64,000 nt of DNA from Mucilaginibacter_A sp964251965. Lineage in GTDB: Bacteria; Bacteroidota; Bacteroidia; Sphingobacteriales; Sphingobacteriaceae. A model generated the notes under the pieces. The model was not told where the DNA came from. It did no database searches and saw only the letters and a program-made list of their open reading frames with translations. The translations under genes and the position numbers were made by a program. The stretch is from NCBI GenBank assembly GCA_964251965.1, contig CAXULQ010000001.1, positions 620,001 through 684,000 on the forward strand, given 5' to 3'. How positions within the stretch are numbered: the stretch's first letter is position 1; each line of letters opens with the position of its first letter. Below, one piece after another: positions 16,231-25,321 of the stretch.

Positions 16231-16929
16231 TTACTGGGTAATTGTTTGTGCGGACAAACTACTGGCACCAGTTCCGTTTACACTTCCGGCACTCCAGATG
16301 GTGTAAGTTTTACTATTGTCCATCCTAATATTGGGTAGGTTTAGAAGGATAGTGCTGGTACTATGCAAAAGTAAAGTTAAATTATAAGTGCCAGCTTTTA
16401 GCTCTACGTAGTTGCCAATTGTGCCAAAACTAATACTGGAAGCAATTACCGGCCCATTGGTAATCATTAAATCCGCAGAAGAAAGACCTGAAGACATATT
16501 GGCGAATTTAATTTTAGCATTTCCAACAGATGGAATACCTAGATCATCTTCTGCTACAACCATTTTTGTTGCGCCGCCAAATTCGTACACAAAAATTGTA
16601 TAACTTGAATCACGCGTAAAGTTGATCGTATTTGTCACCAATAGTTTATTAGATAAGTTGGCTTTCACCTGCACTTCCCTACTCCCGGAGGTAATGTTAT
16701 TATAGCCGGTAGTGTTGCCATAAATAAGCGGCACTTTGTTTAGTCTATTTCCTGTCCAAAATATATTTATAGATGAAGATGAGGGCGAACTGTTTACCAC
16801 TAACAGGCGCGAATTTCCTAAAATGGTTTGACTTGGAGTAGTATCTTTTTTACAGGAAGATAAGGTTAGTATTATTGCGATAATGAACGATAACCTGCTT
16901 AGTTTGTAAAATTGAATAGTTGATTCCAT
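16231..16929 (-). CDS. DUF4397 lipoprotein (copy 3)
   Basis: A 232-residue protein with a lipoprotein signal (SFIIAIILTLSSCKKD, Cys at about 26) and the DUF4397 pattern: LLVVNSSPSSSSINIFWTGN, YTIFVYEFGGATK, GNAKIKFANMSSGLSSADLM and DNSKTYTIWSAGSVNGTG. It probably faces the periplasm or cell surface. It lies directly downstream of the dnaN terminator and upstream of copy 2. A TGCTTCTTTT motif (16223) overlaps its stop codon. Confidence 0.78.
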   Translation of the reverse strand: MESTIQFYKLSRLSFIIAIILTLSSCKKDTTPSQTILGNSRLLVVNSSPSSSSINIFWTGNRLNKVPLIYGNTTGYNNITSGSREVQVKANLSNKLLVTNTINFTRDSSYTIFVYEFGGATKMVVAEDDLGIPSVGNAKIKFANMSSGLSSADLMITNGPVIASSISFGTIGNYVELKAGTYNLTLLLHSTSTILLNLPNIRMDNSKTYTIWSAGSVNGTGASSLSAQTITQ

Positions 16930-16934
16930 AATAA

Positions 16935-16977
16935 AAACCGCTTTATTTCGTAAAGTTTACGAAGTACCAAGCGGTTT
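16935..16977 (-). terminator. dnaN terminator
   Basis: Nested inverted repeats AAACCGCTT/AAGCGGTTT (16935-16943, 16969-16977) and TTCGTAAA/TTTACGAA form a long hairpin about 45 bases past the dnaN stop. On the minus strand it is followed by TTTTTATTAT, giving a normal intrinsic terminator. Confidence 0.8.
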
Positions 16978-17020
16978 GTTACATAAAAAATCAACCGGAA
17001 ATAAAGCTAAATCAAAGCTT

Positions 17021-18145
17021 TTAAGCGTAACTATTCAGCATTACTGGCATTACCAGCATCAAAACATCTTCGTTTTCATCTCCGCCCTGCGGCAATAATA
17101 AACCGGCACGGTTTGGGGTCGACATTTCGAGGGAAACTTCTTCGCAGCTTAAATTTTTCAGCATCTCGATTAAAAAACGGGCATTAAAACCGATTTCCAT
17201 ATCTTCACCTTCATACTGGCAAGTTAGTTTTTCGTGTGCTTCATTGGCGAAATCCAAATCCTCCGAAGAAATATTTAATTCATTTCCTTCAATTTTTAAC
17301 CTTACCTGGTGCGTTGTTTTATTAGCATAAATGGCTACACGACTTAACGAACCTAAAAAAGCCAAACGGTCTATCGTTAATTTATTGGGATTATTTGTTG
17401 GGATAACGGCATCATAATCCGGATAACGTTCGTCAATTAAACGGCAAACCAGGTTGATGTTGCCAAATTTAAAAAAAGCGCTTGTGCTGTTGTATTCTAC
17501 CGATACCGCAACATCTTCTGCCGGAAGCGAGGACTTCAGCAGGTTCAGTGCTTTTTTTGGCATGATAAAAGAAGTAGCCTTTTCAGAATGTGCATCTTTC
17601 CTTCGGTAACGAACTAATTTATGTGCATCAGTGGCCACAAAAGTAAAATGTTGAGGAGAAAGCTGACAGTAAACGCCCGTCATAGCTGGACGCAGTTCAT
17701 CATTACTTACAGCGAATATGGTTTTGTTGATCGCTTCTGCCAAAACAGATGCCGGCAAATTTACCGACGAAGCATTTTCTACAACCGGGATTTTCGGGAA
17801 ATCTTCTCCATTTTCTCCGCTCAGTTTGTAATTACCGTCGCCTGCTTTTATCTCCACCCCAAATGTTTTATCATCCACTGAAAACGTAACGGGTTGCTCT
17901 GGCAATGATTTTAAAGTATCCAGCAAAATACGCGAAGGAATAGCAATCCTGCCGTTTTCGTTTGTTTCCACAGATAGAGAAGTGGTCATGCTGGTTTGCA
18001 GATCGGTAGCAGAAATGGTTAAGTTTCCGTCTTTGATCTGGAATAAAAAGTTTTCTAATATCGGTAAAACCGTACTACTGCTCAACGCCCCGCTAACTGC
18101 CTGCAACTGTTTTAGCAAGGTTGATGTAGAAACAATAAATCTCAT
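17021..18145 (-). CDS. dnaN: DNA polymerase III subunit beta (sliding clamp)
   Basis: DnaN forms the ring that tethers the replicative polymerase to DNA. The 374-residue protein begins MRFIVSTSTLLKQLQAVSGA, has three repeated clamp domains (about 1-120, 128-245, 247-374) and ends LMLVMPVMLNSYA, where the family ends M-P-M/V-R/x-L. Length is typical. It is not next to dnaA or recF here; the next gene upstream is gldG, 37 bases away. Confidence 0.96.
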   Translation of the reverse strand: MRFIVSTSTLLKQLQAVSGALSSSTVLPILENFLFQIKDGNLTISATDLQTSMTTSLSVETNENGRIAIPSRILLDTLKSLPEQPVTFSVDDKTFGVEIKAGDGNYKLSGENGEDFPKIPVVENASSVNLPASVLAEAINKTIFAVSNDELRPAMTGVYCQLSPQHFTFVATDAHKLVRYRRKDAHSEKATSFIMPKKALNLLKSSLPAEDVAVSVEYNSTSAFFKFGNINLVCRLIDERYPDYDAVIPTNNPNKLTIDRLAFLGSLSRVAIYANKTTHQVRLKIEGNELNISSEDLDFANEAHEKLTCQYEGEDMEIGFNARFLIEMLKNLSCEEVSLEMSTPNRAGLLLPQGGDENEDVLMLVMPVMLNSYA

Positions 18146-18181
18146 ATAAATCTAAATCTTGATCTGCCAAAAGTAGAAATT

Positions 18182-19873
18182 TTAAGCCGCATACTTTCTC
18201 CTGCGGAAATATTGTTGAAAAATACCGAATAAAAGAAGCATGCCAAGCGGCAGCAGGTTATTTAAAATTTGCCAGTAAAGTTTTGTTGCTTTGATTTGCG
18301 CGCGGTCTAGCAACCTTATCTTGATTTCCTTATTTCTTAAATTAATAAGGCCAGAATCATCCGTCATGTAATCCGCTACGTTTAATAAAAAGTTTTTGTT
18401 GCCGTAGGTTTGCTGTGTGTATCGGTCAAAACCTAAAGGAAAAGGCGAACCGTCAGCTTCGTTTATCTGGTTTTTTAAAATATCGCCATCGCTGATTACA
18501 ATCATCCTGGTAAACTTGCTTTCCGGCAAAACATTAATCTTCTCCGTAAAAGCTTCCGGAACCGGGCGGTTTTTAAAATCAGATTTAAACTTGCCTTCCA
18601 GCAAAACGCCAACTGTTTTCGGCACGCTTTTAAAAGATTTTAAATCCGGCTCCTGCTCCAGCATCTGCAAGGAAATCAGATGCGGCGTATTGAGTTTTTG
18701 GTTGAAGGGTGAGGAAGCCAGCAACACTGTTTTTTTGATGCCGGGAACAGCAATTGTATCAATCGAACTAATAAATTCTGTACGGATTCCATCTAAATTT
18801 TTAACTAAAGGATGTTTAGAAACCGGCATCAAAATTGGGTAAAACAGCCACGGCAACATTTGTATTTGCCCTTGCCCTGCCACATTTCCTACGTTTACCG
18901 GAATTTGCGCGCAACTCATATCGGCAATCAAATCGAAGTTTAAACGGATGCCGTAACTAAAAAGCTGGTCGTCTAAATTAAGCTGTTTGTTAAACGCCAA
19001 CTGCTCGCCGCCGTGTCCGCGCAAGCTGTCCAGTTCGGCAGTAACAGGATCGATCGTCCATAAAATCTTCCCGCCGCGCATTAGGTATTGGTCGATTTTA
19101 AACTTTTCCAGTTCTGTAAAAGGAAGGTCAGGTTTCGGAACGATCAGCAAACTCAACTTTTCCATTCCGGCAAAAGGGATCGTTTTTAAATTAACGCGGC
19201 CAACTTCAAAACCGTCTGATAAAGAACGCAAGGCATCGTTCAGTTGTAAATCGCTCAATTCGTGGTGGCTTTCTGTAAAACCAATGCGTGGTTTGCCGCC
19301 GCTGGTTGTTTTTTTTATAGCTGAAGAAAAGGCATATTCCATGTTTTGGATCGAATTGTTCAGCACTTCCTCCGGCAATAAACCAATGCGCGTTTGCAAC
19401 AGCTTGACCGGAATTTGCCTTCCGTCAGACTTTACCATCGCTGCCGGAAAAATAATTTTTTGCGTTAAGCCGCTTTCGGTTTTTACGCTGAGGTTGGTTG
19501 GTTCGATGCCCTGGCCTTGTAAATCCTGCAAAATCTGCGTTTGCTGATCTGCACTTGCGCCCGCTAGCGGATCAACAAATGTTACTTTTAATTTTTGGTG
19601 TGCGAAAGCGTTGTAATCGTCCAGCAAATCCCGTGTTTCGCGTTGCAGGCGTTTAAATCCTGCAGGAAAATCGCCTTGCAAAAAAACGGTAACTTGGACT
19701 GGCTGCTTCAAACTGTCCATCAAGTTTCGGGTAATGGTCGAAAGTGTAAAGCGTTTCTCCGCAGTAAAATCAAAACGCGTAAAAAAATAGCCCGAAAAAA
19801 TGTTCAGTAAAAGAAGCATCACCAATGCAACGGCAACCTGCAGCAAATCTTTTCTTTTGCGGAAGTTTACCAT
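18182..19873 (-). CDS. gldG: gliding-type ABC transporter auxiliary protein GldG
   Basis: The 563-residue protein has an N-terminal membrane anchor (about 13-33), a large periplasmic ABC-2 auxiliary domain (for example KPRIGFTESHHELSDLQLND and GGKILWTIDPVTAELDSLRG), and a C-terminal membrane helix (LLPLGMLLLFGIFQQYFRRR). This matches GldG. With GldF and the ATPase GldA it forms an ABC transporter needed for gliding in Flavobacterium johnsoniae, but homologues occur in non-gliding Bacteroidota. Its ATG overlaps the last bases of gldF. gldA is not in the window, as is common. Two motif words fall in the two membrane segments (18231, 19809), each read as M-L-L-L. Confidence 0.92.
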   Translation of the reverse strand: MVNFRKRKDLLQVAVALVMLLLLNIFSGYFFTRFDFTAEKRFTLSTITRNLMDSLKQPVQVTVFLQGDFPAGFKRLQRETRDLLDDYNAFAHQKLKVTFVDPLAGASADQQTQILQDLQGQGIEPTNLSVKTESGLTQKIIFPAAMVKSDGRQIPVKLLQTRIGLLPEEVLNNSIQNMEYAFSSAIKKTTSGGKPRIGFTESHHELSDLQLNDALRSLSDGFEVGRVNLKTIPFAGMEKLSLLIVPKPDLPFTELEKFKIDQYLMRGGKILWTIDPVTAELDSLRGHGGEQLAFNKQLNLDDQLFSYGIRLNFDLIADMSCAQIPVNVGNVAGQGQIQMLPWLFYPILMPVSKHPLVKNLDGIRTEFISSIDTIAVPGIKKTVLLASSPFNQKLNTPHLISLQMLEQEPDLKSFKSVPKTVGVLLEGKFKSDFKNRPVPEAFTEKINVLPESKFTRMIVISDGDILKNQINEADGSPFPLGFDRYTQQTYGNKNFLLNVADYMTDDSGLINLRNKEIKIRLLDRAQIKATKLYWQILNNLLPLGMLLLFGIFQQYFRRRKYAA

Positions 19874-20589
19874 TTTCTTCCTCCCAACACGGTTTTGGTG
19901 AGTAATAAAAACAGGCTGATCACACTTAAAAAATAAACCAGATCGCGCGTATCTAAAACGCCGCGACTTATTGCCTGGTAATGTTCGTTGATACCTAAGT
20001 TTTGTATTTCTGCATTTTGGAAAGACAATAACCCAGCAAGCGAATCAAAGCCGCTGAACAAAAAAAAGCTTATAAAAACAGCAATCGTAAAAGCAATAAT
20101 TTGGTTTTTGGTGATGGAGGAAGCAAAAATGCCGATGGCAACGAACGTTCCTCCCAGCAGAAACAAACCAATATAAGAACCGATAATGGCGCCGGTATCT
20201 AAATTACCAACAGGATTTCCTAACTGGTAAACGGAGTAAACGTAAACCAAAGTTGGAACCAGCGCGAGTAAAACCAGCAGCAAACAAGCCAGATATTTGC
20301 CGAGCACAATTTGCCAGTCGGTAATCGGACTGGTTGCCAGCAGTTCAAAAGTACCTTCCTTTTTTTCTTCCGCGAGGGAACGCATGGTGATGGCCGGGAT
20401 CAGGAACATAAATAAATACGGCGTGGTATTGAAAAGGCTGCCCAAATCGGCGTAGCCATAATCCAAAATACTGGTATCCGGGAAAACCCATAAAAACAAA
20501 CCCAGCACTAACAAAAACACGCCGATGGTGATGTAGGCAACCAGCGAACTGAGATAAGAAGTTATTTCTTTTTGAAGGATTGTAAACAC
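19867..20589 (-). CDS. gldF: gliding-type ABC transporter permease GldF
   Basis: An ABC-2 type permease with six membrane segments. I set the start at the GTG at 20589, giving about 240 residues beginning (V/M)FTILQKEITSYLSSLVAYI, which matches typical GldF N-termini; the open frame extends 23 codons further without a membrane or known domain. Conserved parts include FMFLIPAITMRSLAEEKKEG and ELLATSPITDWQIVLGKYLA, the coupling region of ABC-2 permeases. It overlaps gldG by 7 bases, so they are one operon. Confidence 0.9.
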   Translation of the reverse strand: MFTILQKEITSYLSSLVAYITIGVFLLVLGLFLWVFPDTSILDYGYADLGSLFNTTPYLFMFLIPAITMRSLAEEKKEGTFELLATSPITDWQIVLGKYLACLLLVLLALVPTLVYVYSVYQLGNPVGNLDTGAIIGSYIGLFLLGGTFVAIGIFASSITKNQIIAFTIAVFISFFLFSGFDSLAGLLSFQNAEIQNLGINEHYQAISRGVLDTRDLVYFLSVISLFLLLTKTVLGGRKW

Positions 20590-20718
20590 CGAAATTTTGC
20601 GAAAGCCGAAAGTATACAAATTACCGGAAACGAAAAAGAGGCTGCCACAACTGGGCAACCCCTTCTAATCATTTAACTTGATATCATTTGATCTCAGGTT
20701 ACATTAAGCTGAGCTGTT

Positions 20719-21150
20719 TTATTTAAACAAACCGCCTAACATTCCGCCAATTCCGCCTCCTCCGGAGAGGGAACTTTGAATACTATCAGGGGTGATACTC
20801 GAATCATTTGGGTCATTTGCTTTGTGGGCAAACTTTTGTAAAATGCCAGGTAAAGCAGCAGCGATAGCGCCAGTTGCCAGTGGCGGCAAACCAAACTTGC
20901 TGCCTAAACTACTTGCTAAACCGCCTTCAATTGCACTGGTAATTGGGCTACCAGAAGCTATGCTTCCGGTTAACATAGACAATAAACCACCCGCGCCGCC
21001 TTGGGCTTCGGCCTGGTTTTGTAAACCGTTGTTAATGTGAGAAGCAATTTCCTGATGAACGGCATCTTCCTGCCCTGCAGGTATAGCATTTGCTAATTGC
21101 GGGTTACCGCCAACGTGGTCTTTAACTAATTGCAATATTTGATCGAACAT
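20719..21150 (-). CDS. small Gly-rich DUF937-like protein
   Basis: This 143-residue protein starts MFDQILQLVKDHVGGNPQLA. It has no signal peptide and is rich in Gly, Ala, Ser and Leu, with SLGSKFGLPPLATGAIAAAL in the middle and a Gly-rich tail (SLSGGGGIGGMLGGLFK). The pattern (helical N-terminus, internal A/G-rich repeats, gly tail) resembles DUF937/YidB-type proteins. Function is unknown. It neighbours two YsnF-type stress genes on the same strand, separated by a terminator hairpin. Confidence 0.6.
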   Translation of the reverse strand: MFDQILQLVKDHVGGNPQLANAIPAGQEDAVHQEIASHINNGLQNQAEAQGGAGGLLSMLTGSIASGSPITSAIEGGLASSLGSKFGLPPLATGAIAAALPGILQKFAHKANDPNDSSITPDSIQSSLSGGGGIGGMLGGLFK

Positions 21151-21221
21151 GATTTTAAATTTTTAGTAATTATATGTGTAGCTGTTAAGGTTTAAAAACA
21201 AAAATGTTCTTTTAAAAAATA

Positions 21222-21253
21222 AAGCGCCAGCAGATACAAACTGTCTGGCGCTT
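21222..21253 (-). terminator. terminator after the YsnF-type gene
   Basis: The stem AAGCGCCAG/CTGGCGCTT with an inner CAG/CTG pairing lies about 30 bases past the stop of the gene at 21285, followed by TTTATTTTTT on the minus strand. Confidence 0.8.
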
Positions 21254-21284
21254 ATTATTTTAAATAATAGACAAGCTAATGGTT

Positions 21285-22118
21285 TTATTTATAAAAACCA
21301 CCTTCTTGGCTTGTAGTTCCGCCGCTTGTTTTAGTTTTACCGGTAGATAATTTACTGGCTTCATCTGTAAAGTTTTCTGTATCCACTTCGGTTTTGCGGA
21401 CAGTTCCCTGTACAGTTTGGTTTCTTTCTTCTACTTCTTTTCCTAAAGAAACTTCTCCGGTAACGTATGCTTCTTTGCTCACTACAGGTACTTCTGCGGT
21501 TTCTGTCATTTCAATCGTTGCATCTTTGAAGGCAGCTAAATCTGCTTCTGTTGCCGGACGACTAACATTCGTACGTTCTACCCGAACACGTTCTGAACGC
21601 AAACGCACATCTTCGCTTACTGCTTGTTCTACAATACGGCTACGCAAACGCACACCGCCGGTTTCAACTTCGCGTTTTCCAACCTGCATTTTTTCTTCAA
21701 TAATTTTGATAGAATCAGCATCTGTTGCTAATGGTTGGGAAGTAGATGTTGTACCAGTAGATTTGTATTGTTGTGCACGGTCATCTACATCAATCGCACC
21801 ATAATTATCTAAAATTTTGGCTGCTGATTCTGCTTCCTGACTTGATTTTGCATGAACGGTTACAATAGAACCTTTACGGCCTACTTGTGTGTATTTATCA
21901 GCTTCTTCGTTTGTACCAAATAAATTGCTGAAAAAACCACCAACACCGCTATTGGTATTGTCATCATAATCATCAGCAGTTGTAGAAGTACCTTCAGTTT
22001 CCGCACCACGGGAGGAAATGTCGATATCTGACCTGCTAAAACCATTGTTTACAAGATAACTCACGGCTTCCTGAGCTTCACTTGTGTAGTCGAAAATTCC
22101 AATTACTGTTTGTGACAT
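21285..22118 (-). CDS. YsnF/AvaK (DUF2382) domain protein with N-terminal GSP17M-like domain
   Basis: The 277-residue protein has an N-terminal alpha/beta domain (MSQTVIGIFDYTSEAQEAVS, about 1-115) like the general stress protein 17M/YflT group. After a linker comes a DUF2382 domain (about 135-250) with KIIEEKMQVGKREVETGGVR, RSRIVEQAVSEDVRLRSERV and EVPVVSKEAYVTGEVSLGKE. Proteins with this pair occur in stress-tolerant bacteria and often respond to desiccation or oxidative stress; no activity is established. The gene upstream also encodes DUF2382, 33 bases away, so they probably form an operon. Confidence 0.8.
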   Translation of the reverse strand: MSQTVIGIFDYTSEAQEAVSYLVNNGFSRSDIDISSRGAETEGTSTTADDYDDNTNSGVGGFFSNLFGTNEEADKYTQVGRKGSIVTVHAKSSQEAESAAKILDNYGAIDVDDRAQQYKSTGTTSTSQPLATDADSIKIIEEKMQVGKREVETGGVRLRSRIVEQAVSEDVRLRSERVRVERTNVSRPATEADLAAFKDATIEMTETAEVPVVSKEAYVTGEVSLGKEVEERNQTVQGTVRKTEVDTENFTDEASKLSTGKTKTSGGTTSQEGGFYK

Positions 22119-22151
22119 GATTGTTTTTTTTAGTTGTTAAAAATTAATTGT

Positions 22152-22601
22152 TTATTGATTATTTGTTGTGTTTTCCTTTGTTAGATCAACCCGGTTGATT
22201 TCGATTTCTTCTTTTCGGAGGGTTTCTGTTACCATTGTGTGAGAAGTAACCTGTTTTTTTGTGATATGCAGTTCTTCTGTCAAGATCAGCCGTTTCTCTA
22301 CAACCAATACTTCTTTTACCACCGAAATTATAGTGGTATTGCCATCATAACGGGTAGCAGGTGCAGTTTCTACGTATTGGTTGATTGCTACACGATCTAT
22401 TTGAACTTCTTCTTGTGTAACCGGAATTTCCTGACTCACTTCTTCGGAAACTACTTTTTTGTGAATGAAGACTTTTCCGGTTTCTACCTGCTTTATAGCA
22501 ATATTTAACCGCTCTTCAATCAATGGAACGTTAGATGCCAACAATTCATTTTGATGTAAATCGTGTTGGTTTGTTTGATTCTCTATTTTTAAATCTTCCA
22601 T
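22152..22601 (-). CDS. stand-alone YsnF/AvaK (DUF2382) domain protein
   Basis: The 149-residue protein is a single DUF2382 domain with the family's repeated valine/isoleucine strands and charged turns. Examples are PLIEERLNIAIKQVETGKVF, HKKVVSEEVSQEIPVTQEEV and EVLVVEKRLILTEELHITKK. No signal or membrane segment is visible. It precedes the two-domain relative at 21285-22118 and likely shares its stress-linked role, which is inferred from the family only. Confidence 0.75.
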   Translation of the reverse strand: MEDLKIENQTNQHDLHQNELLASNVPLIEERLNIAIKQVETGKVFIHKKVVSEEVSQEIPVTQEEVQIDRVAINQYVETAPATRYDGNTTIISVVKEVLVVEKRLILTEELHITKKQVTSHTMVTETLRKEEIEINRVDLTKENTTNNQ

Positions 22602-23056
22602 TAAATTGCGATATTGTTACTAAAAGCCTAAAAACGTTATCAGTTTACAGAATCTTAAATAAAAAATTAATAGAATTTGTTTTTTAACTAAAAAAATAAA
22701 AGAAGCCTTTTTTAGAAAATTCATAACTTAAAGAGAGCAACACCAGCTTTATCTAAAATTATCAGCATTCAAAATGCCAAATTAAAATACCTATGCAAGT
22801 AATTTTTACCAAATTAACAATGAGGTATCTAAGGAAAAAAACTCCTTTTGTCCTCTCGGCCTGGTAACGCGATACTTCTTTTACCGGCATAAAACCTGTA
22901 TCAAAACGAAACAACACTTGTATCGATACCGAACACTTTCATTCTTATTCTTTTTTCTAAACGATTGAAAATCAGCTTTCCCCGTTTTTGGTATCGCATT
23001 GTCTATACTATTGGCGAAAACAGCAATTTCCTTTTTATAATTTAAACCAAAACAAA
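22602..23056. other. 455-bp intergenic region without genes
   Basis: This AT-rich stretch separates divergent genes. I see no open frame above 20 codons and no tRNA. It contains a TACTTCTTTTACCGGC variant of the interspersed motif at 22873 and a short hairpin AAGGA-AAAAAAC-TCCTT near 22830. Promoters for both flanking genes should lie here but I cannot point to them reliably. Confidence 0.6.
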
Positions 23057-23716
23057 ATGATCGAACTAAAACATATTTTTAAATGGATTTCCTCCGGCGG
23101 AAACCGTACTTTTTTATTAAAAGATATCAACCTCACGATTAATGAAGGCGAGTTTATTTCGATAATGGGCCCGTCGGGTTCCGGGAAATCAACTTTGCTG
23201 CACATTTTAGGAATGATTGATGAACCGTCGGAAGGAGAATATATTTTCCTGGACCAGTCGGTTTTTAAACTGAAGGAAAAGCAGCGTTCCAACTTGTATA
23301 AACAACATATCGGCTTCGTTTTTCAGGCTTACCATTTGATTGATGAACTGACTGTTTACGAGAACATCGAAACGCCACTGATTTATCAGGACATGAAATC
23401 TTCGGAACGAAAATCGGTTGTGGCTGATATTTTGGACCGTTTTCAAATTGTTGGGAAAAAGGATTTGTTCCCGAACCAGCTTTCGGGCGGACAGCAGCAA
23501 TTGGTTGGCATTGCACGCGCTTTGGCCGCCAACCCGAAAGTGATTTTGGCCGATGAACCAACCGGCAACCTCAACTCCAAACAAGCCGAAGAAATTATGG
23601 AACTGTTTAAAACGCTTAACCAGCAAGGCGTAACAATTGTACAGGTAACGCATTCGGAAAAAAATGCGGCTTACGGTTCGCGGGTTATTAATTTACTGGA
23701 TGGCAGGATTGAGTAA
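23057..23716 (+). CDS. ABC transporter ATP-binding protein (LolD/MacB group)
   Basis: The 220-residue ATPase begins MIELKHIFKWISSGGNRTFL at the ATG at 23057; a longer frame upstream lacks homology. It has Walker A GPSGSGKST (about residues 38-46), the Q-loop GFVFQAYHLI, the signature LSGGQQQLVGIARALA, Walker B VILADEPTGNL and the H-loop VTHSE. Most relatives have LSGGQQQRVAIARA; here L and G replace R and A after the signature. The LolD/MacB group drives lipoprotein release or efflux. No permease or membrane-fusion gene is adjacent; a TolC-type gene follows 124 bases downstream. Confidence 0.85.
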   Translation: MIELKHIFKWISSGGNRTFLLKDINLTINEGEFISIMGPSGSGKSTLLHILGMIDEPSEGEYIFLDQSVFKLKEKQRSNLYKQHIGFVFQAYHLIDELTVYENIETPLIYQDMKSSERKSVVADILDRFQIVGKKDLFPNQLSGGQQQLVGIARALAANPKVILADEPTGNLNSKQAEEIMELFKTLNQQGVTIVQVTHSEKNAAYGSRVINLLDGRIE

Positions 23717-23840
23717 AGCGATCAGCTATCGGCTGTCAGCAATCAGCTTCTTGTAAAGCGTGATAAAAATCAAACTCAAAAATTTAAAAACCATGCAAAA
23801 GCTGAAAGCCGATTGCTGATAGCTGAATGCCTAAAATAAT
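23717..23840. repeat. AATCAGC-type inverted intergenic repeat
   Basis: GATCAGCTATCGGCTGTCAG near 23721-23740 and GATTGCTGATAGCTGAATGC near 23811-23830 form an imperfect inverted repeat of CAGCTATC/AATCAGC words. The same words occur in the coding repeat at 43918-44020 and, degenerate, at 11561-11620. Confidence 0.5.
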
Positions 23841-25283
23841 ATGATCTCTTTAAAAACATTTTTCTTTTCGCTATACTTCTTTTATGCCCTAAAAGTTAGT
23901 GCGCAGGACAGCACTTTCCATCCGGTTGCTTTAACCTTGCAAACTTGCGTAGAAACGGCCATCAGCAATAACCTCACTGTTAAACAAAGCGAACTGGCGG
24001 CACAACGGGCTGGCATTGGTTACAACCAGGCAAAAACCAATTTGCTGCCTAACTTAGGTGGAAGCATTCAGCAAGGTTTAAACCAGGGCCGCAGTATCGA
24101 CCCGTTTACCAATGGGTATATCAACCAGCAAGTTAACGCAACAAGTTACAGTTTAGGCGGAAGCATCGTTTTGTTCAATGGTTTTGCGTTGTGGAATACG
24201 ATCAAACAAAACCTGCTGGCTTTTCAGGCAAGCAAGCTGGAATTACAGCAGCAAAAAGATAACCTGACACTGAACGTGATCCTCGCTTACCTCCAAATTT
24301 TAAACAACCAGGAATTGCTGAACCAATCTAAAAACCAGGCTTTGGTTTCGCAGGAGCAAGTCCACCGTTCAGAAATTTTAAATAAAGATGGTGCTATTGC
24401 GCCGTATCAACTGGCGGATTTGAAAGGGCAATTAAGCAACGACAGCCTGGCCATCATCAACAGTAAAAATAATTTGGAAGCGGCAAAAGTTGCGCTGGCA
24501 CAATACATGAACGTGCCTTATCAAAAAAATGCAACTTATGCACCGTTGAATGCCGAGCAACTTTCATCTTTTTATAGCAATAATCCCGATGCTATTTACC
24601 AGGCTGCGCTGGAACAACTTTCGCTGGTGAAAGCCAGTAATTTACGTACCAAAAGTTCGGCAAAAAGTGTGAGCGTGGCGCGCGGTTACTTGTATCCAAC
24701 CCTTTCGCTCAACGCTTATTTGTACACCAACTTTTCCAGTGCCGCCGGCAAAAGCACGTTTGTGGATAGCGCAAGAGTGGCAACTAACGATTATGTAAAC
24801 TTGCAAAACGGCAGTAAATCTTACGTGATCACGAACCAGTCGGACTACCGGACGGATAAAATAAGCTATCGCGATCAGTTTAAAAACAACTATAATTCGG
24901 CGATTACTTTAGGTTTGCAGATCCCGATTTTTACCAATTGGATTGCCCGTAACCGGATTTCTTTAGCTAAAATCGACTTGAAAAACGCAGAACTGGTAGA
25001 GCAAACTACGCGCATCCAACTCAAACAATCGGTAGAGCAAGCTTTTTTTAATACCACGGCTTCTTACAACCGTTTTAAAACCCTGCAAAGCCAGGTAAAC
25101 TTTTACACTGAATCTTTTAAAGCGACAGAAGTAAAATTCAACGCCGGCGTAGGCAACAGCGTGGATTATACCGTGGCCAAAAACAAGCTGGATGCGGCCA
25201 ATATCAATTTGATTTCTGCACGCTACGATTATATTTTAAGGATGAAAATTTTAGATTATTATCAGGGGAAACTGACTTGGTAA
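23841..25283 (+). CDS. TolC family outer-membrane protein
   Basis: The 480-residue protein has a signal peptide (LKTFFFSLYFFYALKVSAQ) and two OEP repeats rich in long helices (about 35-230 and 250-475), with Asn/Gln-rich beta segments such as NQQVNATSYSLGGSIVLFNG. TolC proteins form trimeric tunnels through the outer membrane and work with ABC or RND pumps. The ATPase just upstream suggests an ABC efflux or secretion system. The periplasmic adaptor and permease are missing locally. A motif word sits at its stop codon (25284). Confidence 0.88.
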   Translation: MISLKTFFFSLYFFYALKVSAQDSTFHPVALTLQTCVETAISNNLTVKQSELAAQRAGIGYNQAKTNLLPNLGGSIQQGLNQGRSIDPFTNGYINQQVNATSYSLGGSIVLFNGFALWNTIKQNLLAFQASKLELQQQKDNLTLNVILAYLQILNNQELLNQSKNQALVSQEQVHRSEILNKDGAIAPYQLADLKGQLSNDSLAIINSKNNLEAAKVALAQYMNVPYQKNATYAPLNAEQLSSFYSNNPDAIYQAALEQLSLVKASNLRTKSSAKSVSVARGYLYPTLSLNAYLYTNFSSAAGKSTFVDSARVATNDYVNLQNGSKSYVITNQSDYRTDKISYRDQFKNNYNSAITLGLQIPIFTNWIARNRISLAKIDLKNAELVEQTTRIQLKQSVEQAFFNTTASYNRFKTLQSQVNFYTESFKATEVKFNAGVGNSVDYTVAKNKLDAANINLISARYDYILRMKILDYYQGKLTW

Positions 25284-25321
25284 TGCTTCTTTTAGCAGGT
25301 AAAATTGGTTGTTAATCAGCG

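Noticed and set aside
20590..20658. Longer GldF N-terminus
   Set aside because: The 23 extra residues do not match GldF and the GTG at 20589 gives the usual N-terminus.
22800..22990. Possible small gene or RNA before the ABC ATPase
   Set aside because: Only a 15-codon frame and a weak hairpin are present, with no conserved signal.
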